Below the pieces are notes generated by a model. The model worked only from the letters and a program-made list of their open reading frames with translations. It had not been told where the DNA came from and did no database searches. This document shows, in pieces, positions 29,743-38,604 of a DNA stretch of 64,000 bases; position 1 is the stretch's first letter; each line of letters begins with the position of its first letter. The stretch comes from Halomonas sp. NO4. GTDB taxonomy: Bacteria; Pseudomonadota; Gammaproteobacteria; Pseudomonadales; Halomonadaceae. Where the stretch lies: NCBI RefSeq assembly GCF_010994375.1, contig NZ_WHMA01000007.1:80142-144141 (forward strand). Direction: 5' to 3'. A program made the position numbers and the translations under genes.

Positions 29743-30049
29743 AGACGTCTCTCCGAGTGACAATTTGATGTCAGTATGCCCCGCTTCTTTGCGACGGGGC
29801 CTTGTCGTTGCTGACAATCAGGGGAAACCGGGCCGCCAGGCGGCAATGTTGTAGTGGTTTTACATAACGGGACAGCGGCACATACCACCAATGTCGCAGA
29901 ACATACCGTAAAGCGCACGCCCTGCCAATTCAAACATAATGGAATCTTTTTCCATCAAAGCTACATTGCATTGCAACACAAGCTCTTACGCAACCATTGG
30001 TCAACCGCTGACAGGGGTCCGCACGGGATGTAATAAAACTACCGTATGA
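29743..30049 (-). promoter_or_regulatory. 307-bp leader and promoter region of aceE
   Basis: No gene is apparent. The region is AT-richer than its surroundings. It contains the dyad ATGGAA-TCTTT-TTCCAT (29939-29955), the short palindrome ACCATTGGT, and near aceE a hairpin GCCCCG/CGGGGC (29778-29800). Minus-strand TTGAAT-17-TACGGT is one possible promoter. I see no PdhR box (ATTGGTNNNACCAAT). Confidence 0.5.
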
Positions 30050-30619
30050 TTAACGATGCCCCTCCCGCTTGGCCAGGCAGGCGCGAAGGTAGGCCCAGTC
30101 GAAGGCGGGGCCCGGGTCCGTCTTGCGCAGCGGCGCCACCCGGGCATGACTGGTGATACGCGCCGGCGTGATGGCCGGATAGGCCGCCATCAGCCCCTTC
30201 AACACGGCAGCCAGGGCACGGTACTGGGCGTCGCGATAGGGCGACACCTCGTCGCCCTCGAGCTCGATTCCCAGGGTAAAGTCGTTGAGGGCGCAACGAA
30301 GCCGGTTGCCGTCCTGCCAGCGCGAGCGCCCGGCATGCCAGGCCCGCCGATGGAAGGGCACGAACTGCACGCACTCGCCGTCGCGGCGAATCAGAAGGTG
30401 CGCTGAGACGCGCAGGTCGGCGATCGCGGCAAAGAAGGGGTGCGCCTCAGGGTCGAGGTGGTTGGTGAACAGCCGCTCCACGGCATCGCCGCCGAAAACC
30501 CCGGGGGGCAGACTGATCGAGTGCAGCACCACGGCCGAGACCTCGTCTGTCGGGCGCGCGTCCTGATTCGGCGACGGCACGCGCCGCACTCCCTTGAGCC
30601 AGTCGTTGTCGATCTCCAT
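30050..30619 (-). CDS. ampD: 1,6-anhydro-N-acetylmuramyl-L-alanine amidase AmpD
   Basis: This cytoplasmic zinc amidase recycles cell-wall muropeptides. The 189-residue protein has the zinc and catalytic positions of AmpD: VVLHSISLPPG (first His), AWHAGRS, GIELEG, and SHARVAPLRKTDPGPAFDW with the second His, Lys and Asp. Length is typical. It has no signal peptide, which separates it from AmiD-type enzymes. It is divergent from nadC, as in many gammaproteobacteria. Confidence 0.95.
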   Translation of the reverse strand: MEIDNDWLKGVRRVPSPNQDARPTDEVSAVVLHSISLPPGVFGGDAVERLFTNHLDPEAHPFFAAIADLRVSAHLLIRRDGECVQFVPFHRRAWHAGRSRWQDGNRLRCALNDFTLGIELEGDEVSPYRDAQYRALAAVLKGLMAAYPAITPARITSHARVAPLRKTDPGPAFDWAYLRACLAKREGHR

Positions 30620-30653
30620 CTCACTCCCCTGACGCCGTACACGGGCTTTCCTC

Positions 30654-30659
30654 TATAAT
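30654..30659 (+). promoter_or_regulatory. -10 element upstream of nadC
   Basis: TATAAT lies 39 bp before the nadC start in the ampD-nadC divergent gap. A -35-like CTGACG at 30629-30634 is 19 bp away, so the -35 is weak. Confidence 0.55.
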
Positions 30660-30661
30660 GA

Positions 30662-31546
<885 letters not shown>

Positions 31547-31572
31547 ACGACGAGAAGAAACGGCAGCACCGC

Positions 31573-32100
31573 CTAGGTCTCTACGGCGACCAGGCGCTTC
31601 TCCAGGCGCCGGCGGCACAGCCGTTCGCCGCCACGCTCCACCCACTCCTCGCCGTGGTCCTGCCAGCCCCGGCGCACCAGGGCGTCGGCGAGCATCAGGC
31701 TGGCCTCGATGGTCACCCGGCTGACGCCGTGCTCCAGAAACAGCCGCTCGGCATGCACCAGCAGGGTGCTGCCGATGCCGCGCCGGGCCAGCGAGGGCCA
31801 GACATAGAGGGTGACGATGCGGCCGGCAGGTATGTCCAGCTCGGCAAAGCCCACGCAGCGCCCGTCGCAGGTCGCGACCAGCGTGGTGTAGAGCGCCTGG
31901 CGCGCCATCCAGGCGCTGGCTTCGCGCGGCAGCACGCTGGCCCAGGCCTCGCGCTGGATGACGCTGTAGTGCGCGGCGGCGCCCTGCATCACGGCATGGT
32001 GGAAGACCTCGGCCTGGTCGGCGGCATCCTTAGCCTTCGCCAGCCGATAGAGGATGCGCGGCGTCGCCCGCGCCGCGCCGGGACTCACCGGTTGCGTCAT
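31573..32100 (-). CDS. GNAT-family N-acetyltransferase
   Basis: The 175-residue protein from ATG 32100 has the GNAT acetyl-CoA-binding pattern: a beta strand TLYVWPSLARRGIGSTLLVHAE (RRGIGS as the R/Q-x-x-G-x-G/A loop), then VTIEASLMLADALVRRGW. The N-terminal region (YRLAKAKDAADQAEVFHHAVM) matches PhnO/ElaA-like members. The substrate is unknown. It is convergent with nadC and divergent from trmO. Confidence 0.85.
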   Translation of the reverse strand: MTQPVSPGAARATPRILYRLAKAKDAADQAEVFHHAVMQGAAAHYSVIQREAWASVLPREASAWMARQALYTTLVATCDGRCVGFAELDIPAGRIVTLYVWPSLARRGIGSTLLVHAERLFLEHGVSRVTIEASLMLADALVRRGWQDHGEEWVERGGERLCRRRLEKRLVAVET

Positions 32101-32201
32101 GTCATGCCCTGCGCCAAGAAACCTGCGAGGAGAGTACACAAGCCCGGCCCCGGGCGCCAATGGGCTCGCTCGCACCCGCCCGGCCGGGCATAATCGGCGC
32201 C

Positions 32202-32924
32202 ATGACGGAGACACACCCAGAGCGCTTCGCGATGGAGGCCATCGGCCACATCGAGAGCGACTTTCCCGACAAGTTCGGCATTCCCCGCCAGCCGGGCCTG
32301 GCCCCGGCCGCGCGGGCGGTGCTGAGGCTCGCCCCGCCCTACGCCGACCCGCTGGCCGTGCGCGGCCTGGACGCCTTCAGCCACCTCTGGCTGACCTTTG
32401 TCTTTCACCAGAGCCCGCCACGCTGGACGCCGCTGGTGCGCCCGCCGCGCCTGGGCGGCAACGCTAAGGTGGGGGTCTTCGCCAGTCGCAGCACCCACCG
32501 CCCCAATCGCCTGGGGCTGTCGCTGGTGGAACTGCTGGAGATCGACACCCGGCGCGGGGTTCGTCTGCTGCTGGGCGGCGCCGACCTGGTGAGCGGCACG
32601 CCGGTGCTCGACATCAAGCCCTACCTGCCCTGGACGGAGTCGCACCCCGACGCGCGCAGCGGCTATGCCAGTGCGGCGCCTCAGCATCTGGCCGTCGGCT
32701 TCTCGGCCGCCGCGAATGCGACCCTGACCGCCCGCTCCGATGGCGATTCGCTGCGCGCCCTGATCGAACAGGTGCTGGCCCAGGACCCGCGCCCCGCCTA
32801 CCGCAATGGGAGCGAGGCACGGATCTACGGCGTCAGGCTGCGCGACGTGGACGTGCGCTTTCACGCCCCGGATGACGAGACGGGGATGCCCCTGCTGCGC
32901 GTGGTCGAGATCGTGCCGGCCTGA
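32202..32924 (+). CDS. trmO: tRNA (N6-threonylcarbamoyladenosine37-N6)-methyltransferase TrmO
   Basis: TrmO (TsaA/YaeB) methylates t6A37 in tRNA-Thr. The 240-residue protein contains GHIESDFPDKFGIPRQPGL, GLDAFSHLWLTFVFH, and RSTHRPNRLGLSLVELL, all family signatures. I chose ATG 32202 as the first start compatible with the family N-terminus; the earlier frame overlaps the divergent GNAT promoter. With tsaB upstream, the window holds two genes of the t6A pathway. Confidence 0.92.
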   Translation: MTETHPERFAMEAIGHIESDFPDKFGIPRQPGLAPAARAVLRLAPPYADPLAVRGLDAFSHLWLTFVFHQSPPRWTPLVRPPRLGGNAKVGVFASRSTHRPNRLGLSLVELLEIDTRRGVRLLLGGADLVSGTPVLDIKPYLPWTESHPDARSGYASAAPQHLAVGFSAAANATLTARSDGDSLRALIEQVLAQDPRPAYRNGSEARIYGVRLRDVDVRFHAPDDETGMPLLRVVEIVPA

Positions 32925-32941
32925 TTCCCTCCCGAATACGC

Positions 32942-32965
32942 CGAAGGGCCCCGCAGGGCCCTTCG
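32942..32965. terminator. shared terminator of trmO and purC
   Basis: A 10-bp stem CGAAGGGCCC/GGGCCCTTCG (32942-32951, 32956-32965) with loop CGCA lies in the convergent gap. It lacks a long T-run. Confidence 0.72.
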
Positions 32966-32983
32966 TGAGCGGTCCAGCAGCCG

Positions 32984-33697
32984 TCAGTCGAAACGCACGC
33001 CGATGCGCCGTCCCACTTCCTCATAGGCCTCGATCACCCCGCCGAGCCCCTGGCGGAAGCGATCCTTGTCGAGCTTCTCGCGAGTCTTGGCGTCCCACAG
33101 CCGGCAGCCGTCCGGCGAGAACTCGTCGCCCAGCACGATCTCACCCTGGAAGAGGCCGAATTCCAGCTTGTAGTCCACCAGCAGCAGCCCGCCGTCGGCG
33201 AACAGCTGCTTCAGGACGTCGTTGACGCGGAACGTCAGCGCCTTCATCTCGGCGAGCTGTGCGGGGGTTGCCCAGCCGAAGGTCTCGGCCAGCGACTCGT
33301 TGATCATGGGGTCGTGCAGGGCGTCGTTCTTGAGGAACAGCTCGAAGGTGGGCGGGTTGAGCGCCTGGCCCTCCTCCACGCCGAGGCGCTTGACCAGCCC
33401 GCCGGCGGCGAGATTACGTACCACGCACTCCACCGGGATCATGTCGAGCTTCTTGACCACGCTCTCGGTATCGGAGAGACGCTGCACGAAATGGGTGGGA
33501 ATGCCCGCCGCGGCGAGCTGCTCCATGATGTAGGCGTTGAAGCAGTTGTTGACCTTGCCCTTGCGCGCCAGCGACTCCATGCGCTCGCCGTCGAAGGCGC
33601 TGGTGTCGTCGCGAAAGTGCAGGATCAGGTGGTCGGGGTCGTCGGTGGCAAAGACCGACTTCGCCTTGCCGGCATAGAGTTCTTGACGCTGTTCCAT
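32984..33697 (-). CDS. purC: phosphoribosylaminoimidazole-succinocarboxamide synthase
   Basis: PurC joins aspartate to CAIR in purine synthesis. The 237-residue protein starts [20 protein letters not shown] and has [35 protein letters not shown] and VDYKLEFG, all conserved in bacterial PurC. It is the last gene of the dapA-bamC-MBL-purC run, a conserved gammaproteobacterial order. Confidence 0.97.
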   Translation of the reverse strand: MEQRQELYAGKAKSVFATDDPDHLILHFRDDTSAFDGERMESLARKGKVNNCFNAYIMEQLAAAGIPTHFVQRLSDTESVVKKLDMIPVECVVRNLAAGGLVKRLGVEEGQALNPPTFELFLKNDALHDPMINESLAETFGWATPAQLAEMKALTFRVNDVLKQLFADGGLLLVDYKLEFGLFQGEIVLGDEFSPDGCRLWDAKTREKLDKDRFRQGLGGVIEAYEEVGRRIGVRFD

Positions 33698-33733
33698 GGG
33701 TGCCTCCGGGCGCGGATACGAGAAGAAAAGGGG

Positions 33734-34537
33734 TCAGTCGATGCACTGCCAGGCCATGCCATCGGCCTGGGCGGCCACGATCAGCCGCGAGTCATCGCCG
33801 TCGAGGAGCGGGACCAGGGTCTCCAGCACCCGCTCGGGACGGTTGTTGTGTTCGGAGAGGTGCGAGCAGACGATGCGCTGCAGACGGTCGAGCCCGAGCC
33901 GCGGCAAGAGGCCCGCCGCCTGAGCGTTGGCCAGATGGCCCCAGCGGCCGCCCACGCGGCGCTTGAGCCGCGGCGGGTAGGGTCCTTCAGCGAGCATCTG
34001 CACGTCGTGGTTGCACTCCAGCACCAGCGCATCGCAGCCGGCAAAGGCCTCCGCCACGTGATCGCTCGCATGGCCAAGGTCGGTGAGCACGCCCAGGCAA
34101 CGCGCGCCGGCGGTGAAACGGAACTGCACCGGCTCGCGGGCATCGTGGGGCACGGTGACCGGTGCGACGCGAATACCGCCGATGGCAAAGGGCGACTGCG
34201 GCGTGATCCAGTGGTGGCATGGCACCTCCCCCAGGCGGCCGGCGAGCCAGGTGCCCGGCGTGAGATGGACCGGCACGCCGTAGCGACGCGCCAGCGGCCC
34301 CACCCCGCGCAGGTGGTCACCGTGTTCATGGGTGACCAGCACGGCGTCGAGCTGGCGAGGGTGCACACCAAGCCGCGCCAGGCGCCGCTCCGTCTCGCGC
34401 AGGCCGAAGCCGCAATCGACCAGCAGCCAGGTCTCGCCGTCGCTGACCAGGGTGGCATTGCCCTTGCTGCCGCTGCCCAGGGAGGCGAAGCGCAGCCGTC
34501 CCGGCGGCGCTGCCGCGGCGAGCCGCCCGCCCGCCAT
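33734..34537 (-). CDS. MBL-fold metallo-hydrolase (YycJ/WalJ-like)
   Basis: The 267-residue protein has SLGSGSKGNATLV and the metal-binding motif HEHGDH, plus later His/Asp ligands in LTDLGHAS, VLECNHD and CSHLSEHN. This set fits the YycJ/WalJ subgroup of beta-lactamase-fold hydrolases, some of which are DNA exonucleases. The start overlaps the bamC stop (TGATG), so it is coupled to bamC and sits between bamC and purC. Confidence 0.87.
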   Translation of the reverse strand: MAGGRLAAAAPPGRLRFASLGSGSKGNATLVSDGETWLLVDCGFGLRETERRLARLGVHPRQLDAVLVTHEHGDHLRGVGPLARRYGVPVHLTPGTWLAGRLGEVPCHHWITPQSPFAIGGIRVAPVTVPHDAREPVQFRFTAGARCLGVLTDLGHASDHVAEAFAGCDALVLECNHDVQMLAEGPYPPRLKRRVGGRWGHLANAQAAGLLPRLGLDRLQRIVCSHLSEHNNRPERVLETLVPLLDGDDSRLIVAAQADGMAWQCID

Positions 34538-35508
34538 CAGCGCAGCAGGCCCGCCACCCGCTCCAGCAGCTCACGGGCATCCGCCTCGGTGAAGCGCCGC
34601 TCGCTCTCGTTGATGGCGCGCAGCACCGTGCGCTCGGCCCCGGCCGGCTCCAGAGCCAGGCGAATGGTCTGCGGCATCTGGCGCACGTCGGGGCTGAGCA
34701 CGATGGAGACGAAGCCGCGCTCGCGCTCCGAGGCGGTCATGTACTCGATCAGGAAGTCGTGGCTCGCGGGATTCTGCTCGAGCAGCTGGCGACGCCCCTC
34801 CACGGTGAAGTCGGCTTCCAGCTGATGGCTGAGCTCGGCCCAGACGCGGTCGACCTCAAGCGGAATCTCGACCACCCACTCGCCGCTGTCACGCTGGGTG
34901 AAGCGCAGGCGATCCTCGCTGGCCAGGCGCTGGCCACTCAACGAGGCGGCGCTGGCCGTGGCGCTGCGCGCGCTGAAATGCTGCTCGAGGGCGTCCAGGC
35001 AGTTCGCCACCGGGCGCCCGCCCTGTTCGCAGCGCACCTCGCTGTCGCCGGCGCGCAGGCCCTGGCGCACGCTCAGGCGCCCCTGGGCGGTGACGATCTC
35101 GCCGCGCTCGTTGTCCATGCGCTGCACGGCCAGGCCGCGCGAGTTGACGAAATCCTGCAGCTGCGGCCACACCATGCCCGGGTCGGCGCCCACCACCAGC
35201 CAGCGGTCGTCGGCGATCTCGCGGCGCTCGACGAAGTCGCGCTCCACGGCACGCCCGGCGGCGAGACGCGACGGCATCGGCGTCTCGGCGGGCTCACCAC
35301 GATTGGGACGCGAGCCGGCGGCACGGGGCACCGGCATGGCATCCTGGTAGCGCTGCGGGTTGCGACTTTCCGGCAGCACGAGCGGGGCGCTGCGCTGGGC
35401 CTCCACGTAGTCGAGATTGCGGTCGTCGTAGAAGCCCTCACGGGCACAGCCGGCAGTGGCCAGGGCAGCGACCGCCACCAGCGGCATCCATTTCAGCGCA
35501 GAATTCAT
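34537..35508 (-). CDS. bamC: outer membrane assembly lipoprotein BamC
   Basis: BamC is a lipoprotein of the BAM complex that inserts outer-membrane proteins. The 323-residue protein starts at ATG 35508 (AAGGTGG upstream). A signal peptide ends in a near-canonical lipobox (ATAGC, Cys at about 21), followed by a flexible stretch with LDYVEAQRSAPLVLP and NPQRYQDAMPVP, which contacts BamD in E. coli. Two helix-grip domains follow. It lies between dapA and purC as in E. coli. Confidence 0.92.
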   Translation of the reverse strand: MNSALKWMPLVAVAALATAGCAREGFYDDRNLDYVEAQRSAPLVLPESRNPQRYQDAMPVPRAAGSRPNRGEPAETPMPSRLAAGRAVERDFVERREIADDRWLVVGADPGMVWPQLQDFVNSRGLAVQRMDNERGEIVTAQGRLSVRQGLRAGDSEVRCEQGGRPVANCLDALEQHFSARSATASAASLSGQRLASEDRLRFTQRDSGEWVVEIPLEVDRVWAELSHQLEADFTVEGRRQLLEQNPASHDFLIEYMTASERERGFVSIVLSPDVRQMPQTIRLALEPAGAERTVLRAINESERRFTEADARELLERVAGLLR

Positions 35509-35566
35509 GCATCCACCTTGCATCGGGTTGTCGGGGCAGCGGTCACCGGGTTCGGGCGTGCACCGC

Positions 35567-36451
35567 TCAGTCGTCGATCACGCCGGCCAGCTGCAGGGCC
35601 TCGTCCACGGTCGCGTGGTACTTGTCAGAGAGCCAGGTCAGCGGTAGGCGAATGCCCGGCTCGATCAGACCCATGCGATTGAGGGCCCACTTGACGGGAA
35701 TCGGGTTCGCCTCGATTCCCAGGTTGGTGTGCAGCGGCATCAGGCGCGTATTGATCTGGTGCGCGCGCTCGGTGTCGCCGGCCACGGCGGCGGCGCACAG
35801 GTCGTGCATGGCCCGGGGCGCCACGTTGGCGGTCACCGAGATGTCACCGTGGCCGCCCATCAGCATGAAGTCGCAGGCCGTGCCGTCGTCGCCGGAGTAG
35901 AGCATGAAGCCGCTGCCCTTGAGACGCGCGATGAGGTCCTCGGCGCGCTCCAGGTTCCCGGTGGCGTCCTTGAGGCCGATGATGTTGTCGACCTCGGCGA
36001 GGCGCAGCACGGTCTCGTTGTAGAGGTCCGAGCAGGTGCGACCCGGCACGTTGTAGAGGATCACCGGTAGGCGGCTGCCCTCGGCCACTGCCTTGAAGTG
36101 CTGGTAGAGCCCCTCCTGGGTGGGCTTGTTATAGTAGGGGCACACCGAGAGACAGTAGTCGGCGCCCACCTCGCTGGCATAGCGCGCCAGTTCCACCGCC
36201 TCGGAGGTGGCGTTGGCCCCGGTGCCGGCGATGACCGGGATGCGACCGGCCACCTCCTCCACCACCGCACGGATGACGTCGAAATGCTCGGCGAACGACA
36301 TGGTGGTGGGCTCGCCGGTGGTCCCGGCGGCGACGATGGCATCGGTGCCGTTGTCGAGATGGAAATTCACCAGGCGACGCAGGGCCTCCCAGTCGATGTC
36401 GCCATTGACCTTCATGGGTGTCGCCAGGGCGACGATGCTGCCTGTGATCAT
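35567..36451 (-). CDS. dapA: 4-hydroxy-tetrahydrodipicolinate synthase
   Basis: DapA condenses pyruvate with aspartate semialdehyde in lysine and peptidoglycan precursor synthesis. The 294-residue protein has [16 protein letters not shown], the YxxxPxRT motif in [12 protein letters not shown], and the Schiff-base lysine in IIGLKDATG. Length is typical. Its translation signal is AGAGGTAGG. It starts the dapA-bamC-MBL-purC run. Confidence 0.97.
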   Translation of the reverse strand: MITGSIVALATPMKVNGDIDWEALRRLVNFHLDNGTDAIVAAGTTGEPTTMSFAEHFDVIRAVVEEVAGRIPVIAGTGANATSEAVELARYASEVGADYCLSVCPYYNKPTQEGLYQHFKAVAEGSRLPVILYNVPGRTCSDLYNETVLRLAEVDNIIGLKDATGNLERAEDLIARLKGSGFMLYSGDDGTACDFMLMGGHGDISVTANVAPRAMHDLCAAAVAGDTERAHQINTRLMPLHTNLGIEANPIPVKWALNRMGLIEPGIRLPLTWLSDKYHATVDEALQLAGVIDD

Positions 36452-36566
36452 GTCCTACCTCTTGCTCTAGCCGCGCTTGCGTCCCGGGGCTGCCGCTGTA
36501 GCCAGCTGCCAAAGGGTCAATGTTACTCAGGCGGCCGAGGGCTGTACAGCGCGCCGGCCGCGGCTT

Positions 36567-36595
36567 TTGACAGCGCCACGGCAGTTGCGTGTAAT
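36567..36595 (+). promoter_or_regulatory. sigma-70 promoter of bcp
   Basis: TTGACA (36567-36572) is separated by exactly 17 bp from TGTAAT (36590-36595), 42 bp before the bcp start. This is the best match to the consensus promoter in this part of the window. Confidence 0.75.
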
Positions 36596-36637
36596 CAGCA
36601 CTGACCCTGACCCCGCCAGCACAGACCAGGAGCCTTT

Positions 36638-37114
36638 ATGACCCTTGCCATCGGCCAGCCCGTTCCCGACTTCACCGCCACCGCCACCGGCGATGCCGCC
36701 GTCAGTCTTGCCGACCTGCGCGGGCGGCAGGTGGTCGTCTACTTCTACCCCAAGGCGAGCACCCCGGGCTGCACCACCGAGGGGGGCGACTTCCGCGACC
36801 GCAAGGCGGACTTCGACGCCGCCAACACCGTGATCCTCGGCGTCTCCCGCGACGGCATCCGCGCCCAGGAGAACTTCAAGGCCAAGCAGGGCTTCAACTT
36901 CGACCTCATCTCCGACAAGGACGAAGCCCTCTGCCAGCTGTTCGACGTTATCAAACTCAAGAAGCTCTACGGCAAGGAGCACCTGGGCATCGAGCGCAGC
37001 ACCTTCCTGATCGACGCCGAGGGCAAGCTGGCGCGCGAGTGGCGCGGGGTCAAGATCAAGGGCCATGCCCAGGAAGTGCTGGAGGCCGCTGAGGCGCTGC
37101 ACGGGGGCCGCTAA
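36638..37114 (+). CDS. bcp: thiol peroxidase Bcp (atypical peroxiredoxin)
   Basis: The 158-residue peroxiredoxin reduces hydroperoxides. It has VVVYFYPKASTPGCTTEGGDFRD with the peroxidatic Cys at about position 46. The second Cys found five residues later in E. coli Bcp is replaced (Gly), so this enzyme probably uses a one-Cys mechanism or another resolving Cys. Its promoter matches consensus closely. It is divergent from dapA and convergent with the perM-like gene. Confidence 0.93.
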   Translation: MTLAIGQPVPDFTATATGDAAVSLADLRGRQVVVYFYPKASTPGCTTEGGDFRDRKADFDAANTVILGVSRDGIRAQENFKAKQGFNFDLISDKDEALCQLFDVIKLKKLYGKEHLGIERSTFLIDAEGKLAREWRGVKIKGHAQEVLEAAEALHGGR

Positions 37115-37127
37115 CGCGGCCGCGCCC

Positions 37128-38228
37128 TCACTCCTCGACCAGCTCCCGCTGCGCCGCTTCGGCCTGGCGGGACTGGATGCCCCGCGGCCAGGCGTAGACC
37201 AGCGCCTTGATCAGCGTGGCCAGCGGAATGGCGAAGAAAATTCCCCAGAAGCCCCAGATACCACCGAAGAAGAGCACCGCCAAGATGATCGACACCGGGT
37301 GCAGGTTGACCGCCTCGGAAAATAGGATCGGCACTAGAACGTTGCCGTCGAGCGCCTGGATGATGCCGTAGGCGATCAGCACGTAGACGAACTCGTCGGT
37401 CATGCCGAAGTGGAAGCCGGCCACCGCCGCCACGGGCAGTGTGGCCACGGCCGCACCGATGTAGGGCACCAGCACCGAGAGGCCCACCAGCACGGCGAGC
37501 AGCGCCGCATAGGGCAGCCCGAAGAAGGCGAAGGTGAGAAAGGACACGGTGCCGACGATGACGATCTCGATGAACTTGCCACGCACGAAGTTGGCGATCT
37601 GGTCGTCCATCTCCTGCCAGATGCGCGTCATCAGGCCGCGCTGCTGGGGCAGCAGCGACAGCGTGAAGCCCACCAGCCGATCGCGATCCTTGAGCATGAA
37701 GAAGACCAGGATCGGCACCAGCACGAGGTAGACGATCAGCGCCACGACGTTGCCCAGCGAGGCCAGCGACAACGTCAGGGCACGCTGGCCGAACTGGGTC
37801 ATCTCGCGCCCGGCGGCGGCGATCCAGTTCTGGATCTGGTCGGGAGTGATCAGGTTGGGGTAGCGCGCCTGCAGGTCATCGAGCAGTTGCTGGCCGCTGG
37901 CGAACATGCGTGGCGTCTCCTGCACCAGCCCCACCAGCTGATTCCAGATCAGCGGCATCAGAATGAAGGCCATCGCCAGCAGCACACCGATGAAGGCCAG
38001 GAACACCATCAATACCGCCAGCAGGTGCGGGGCGCCCTGCCGCTCCAGCCAACTCACGACGCCCTGCAGCAAAAAGGCGATCACCAGGGCGGTGAGAAAG
38101 GGCGCCAGCATGCGGCCAAGCAGCACCACCACGGCGACCCCCAGTGCCAGCAGCACCAGCAGGATCACCGCTTCCTCGTTGGAGAAGTAGTGGTCAATCC
38201 AGCTCTTGAAGACGGCACGCAGCGTCAT
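37128..38228 (-). CDS. AI-2E family (PerM-like) membrane transporter
   Basis: The 366-residue protein has about eight hydrophobic segments, with paired helices at the N-terminus, a soluble part in the middle, and conserved C-terminal blocks (YIGAAVATLPVA, ALDGNVLVPILFSEAVNLHPVSII, FFAIPLATLIKALVYAWP). Members export diverse small molecules or act as ion antiporters; the substrate is unknown. Its start overlaps the TusA-like gene stop by four bases. This pair next to bepA and bcp is common in gammaproteobacteria. Confidence 0.9.
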   Translation of the reverse strand: MTLRAVFKSWIDHYFSNEEAVILLVLLALGVAVVVLLGRMLAPFLTALVIAFLLQGVVSWLERQGAPHLLAVLMVFLAFIGVLLAMAFILMPLIWNQLVGLVQETPRMFASGQQLLDDLQARYPNLITPDQIQNWIAAAGREMTQFGQRALTLSLASLGNVVALIVYLVLVPILVFFMLKDRDRLVGFTLSLLPQQRGLMTRIWQEMDDQIANFVRGKFIEIVIVGTVSFLTFAFFGLPYAALLAVLVGLSVLVPYIGAAVATLPVAAVAGFHFGMTDEFVYVLIAYGIIQALDGNVLVPILFSEAVNLHPVSIILAVLFFGGIWGFWGIFFAIPLATLIKALVYAWPRGIQSRQAEAAQRELVEE

Positions 38229-38473
38229 GGCGTCGGCTCCCCGCCCTTGCGCAGCCAGTAGTGGTAGGTTTCTCCGCGCGTCTCGCGCGCCACCAGTTCA
38301 TGCACGCTCTGCGCGGTGAAGGTCTCGAAGTCGCGCCACGAGCCGGCATCGGTGGCCATCACCTCGAGCAGTTGCCCTGCGTCCAGGCGCGACAGGGCCT
38401 GCTTGGCCTTGAGTAGCGGCAGCGGGCAGGGAAGGCCACGGGCATCGAGCACGTCGTCTGGTTGCACAGCCAT
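38225..38473 (-). CDS. TusA/SirA-family sulfur carrier protein
   Basis: The 82-residue protein has LDARGLPCPLPLLKAKQAL, the TusA CPxP motif with the sulfur-carrying Cys at about 16. Whether it is the tRNA-thiolation TusA or a paralogue of unclear role is uncertain; the location upstream of perM and divergent from bepA fits the YfgC-neighbour TusA-like paralogue. It overlaps the next gene by four bases. Confidence 0.9.
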   Translation of the reverse strand: MAVQPDDVLDARGLPCPLPLLKAKQALSRLDAGQLLEVMATDAGSWRDFETFTAQSVHELVARETRGETYHYWLRKGGEPTP

Positions 38474-38604
38474 GGTGTCTCCCGGGAAAATGAACGGCGA
38501 TGCCGCTTGCCAGCGCCATCGAATTCCTTGCGATTTAAAGGCACTTTGCAGGTCGAAGCAATGTCGGAAGGAGACTCGTCCACCCCGTCACCACGAGGAA
38601 GGCC

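Noticed and set aside
24928..29760. A 4.8-kb open frame on the plus strand opposite aceE and aceF
   Set aside because: It mirrors strongly coding, high-GC genes on the other strand, has no family similarity and no ribosome site. Such antisense frames arise from codon bias; the same applies to the 3.4-kb plus-strand frame opposite purL.
29940..30049. PdhR box upstream of aceE
   Set aside because: ATTGGT occurs once (in ACCATTGGTCAACC) without the matching ACCAAT arm at the proper spacing.
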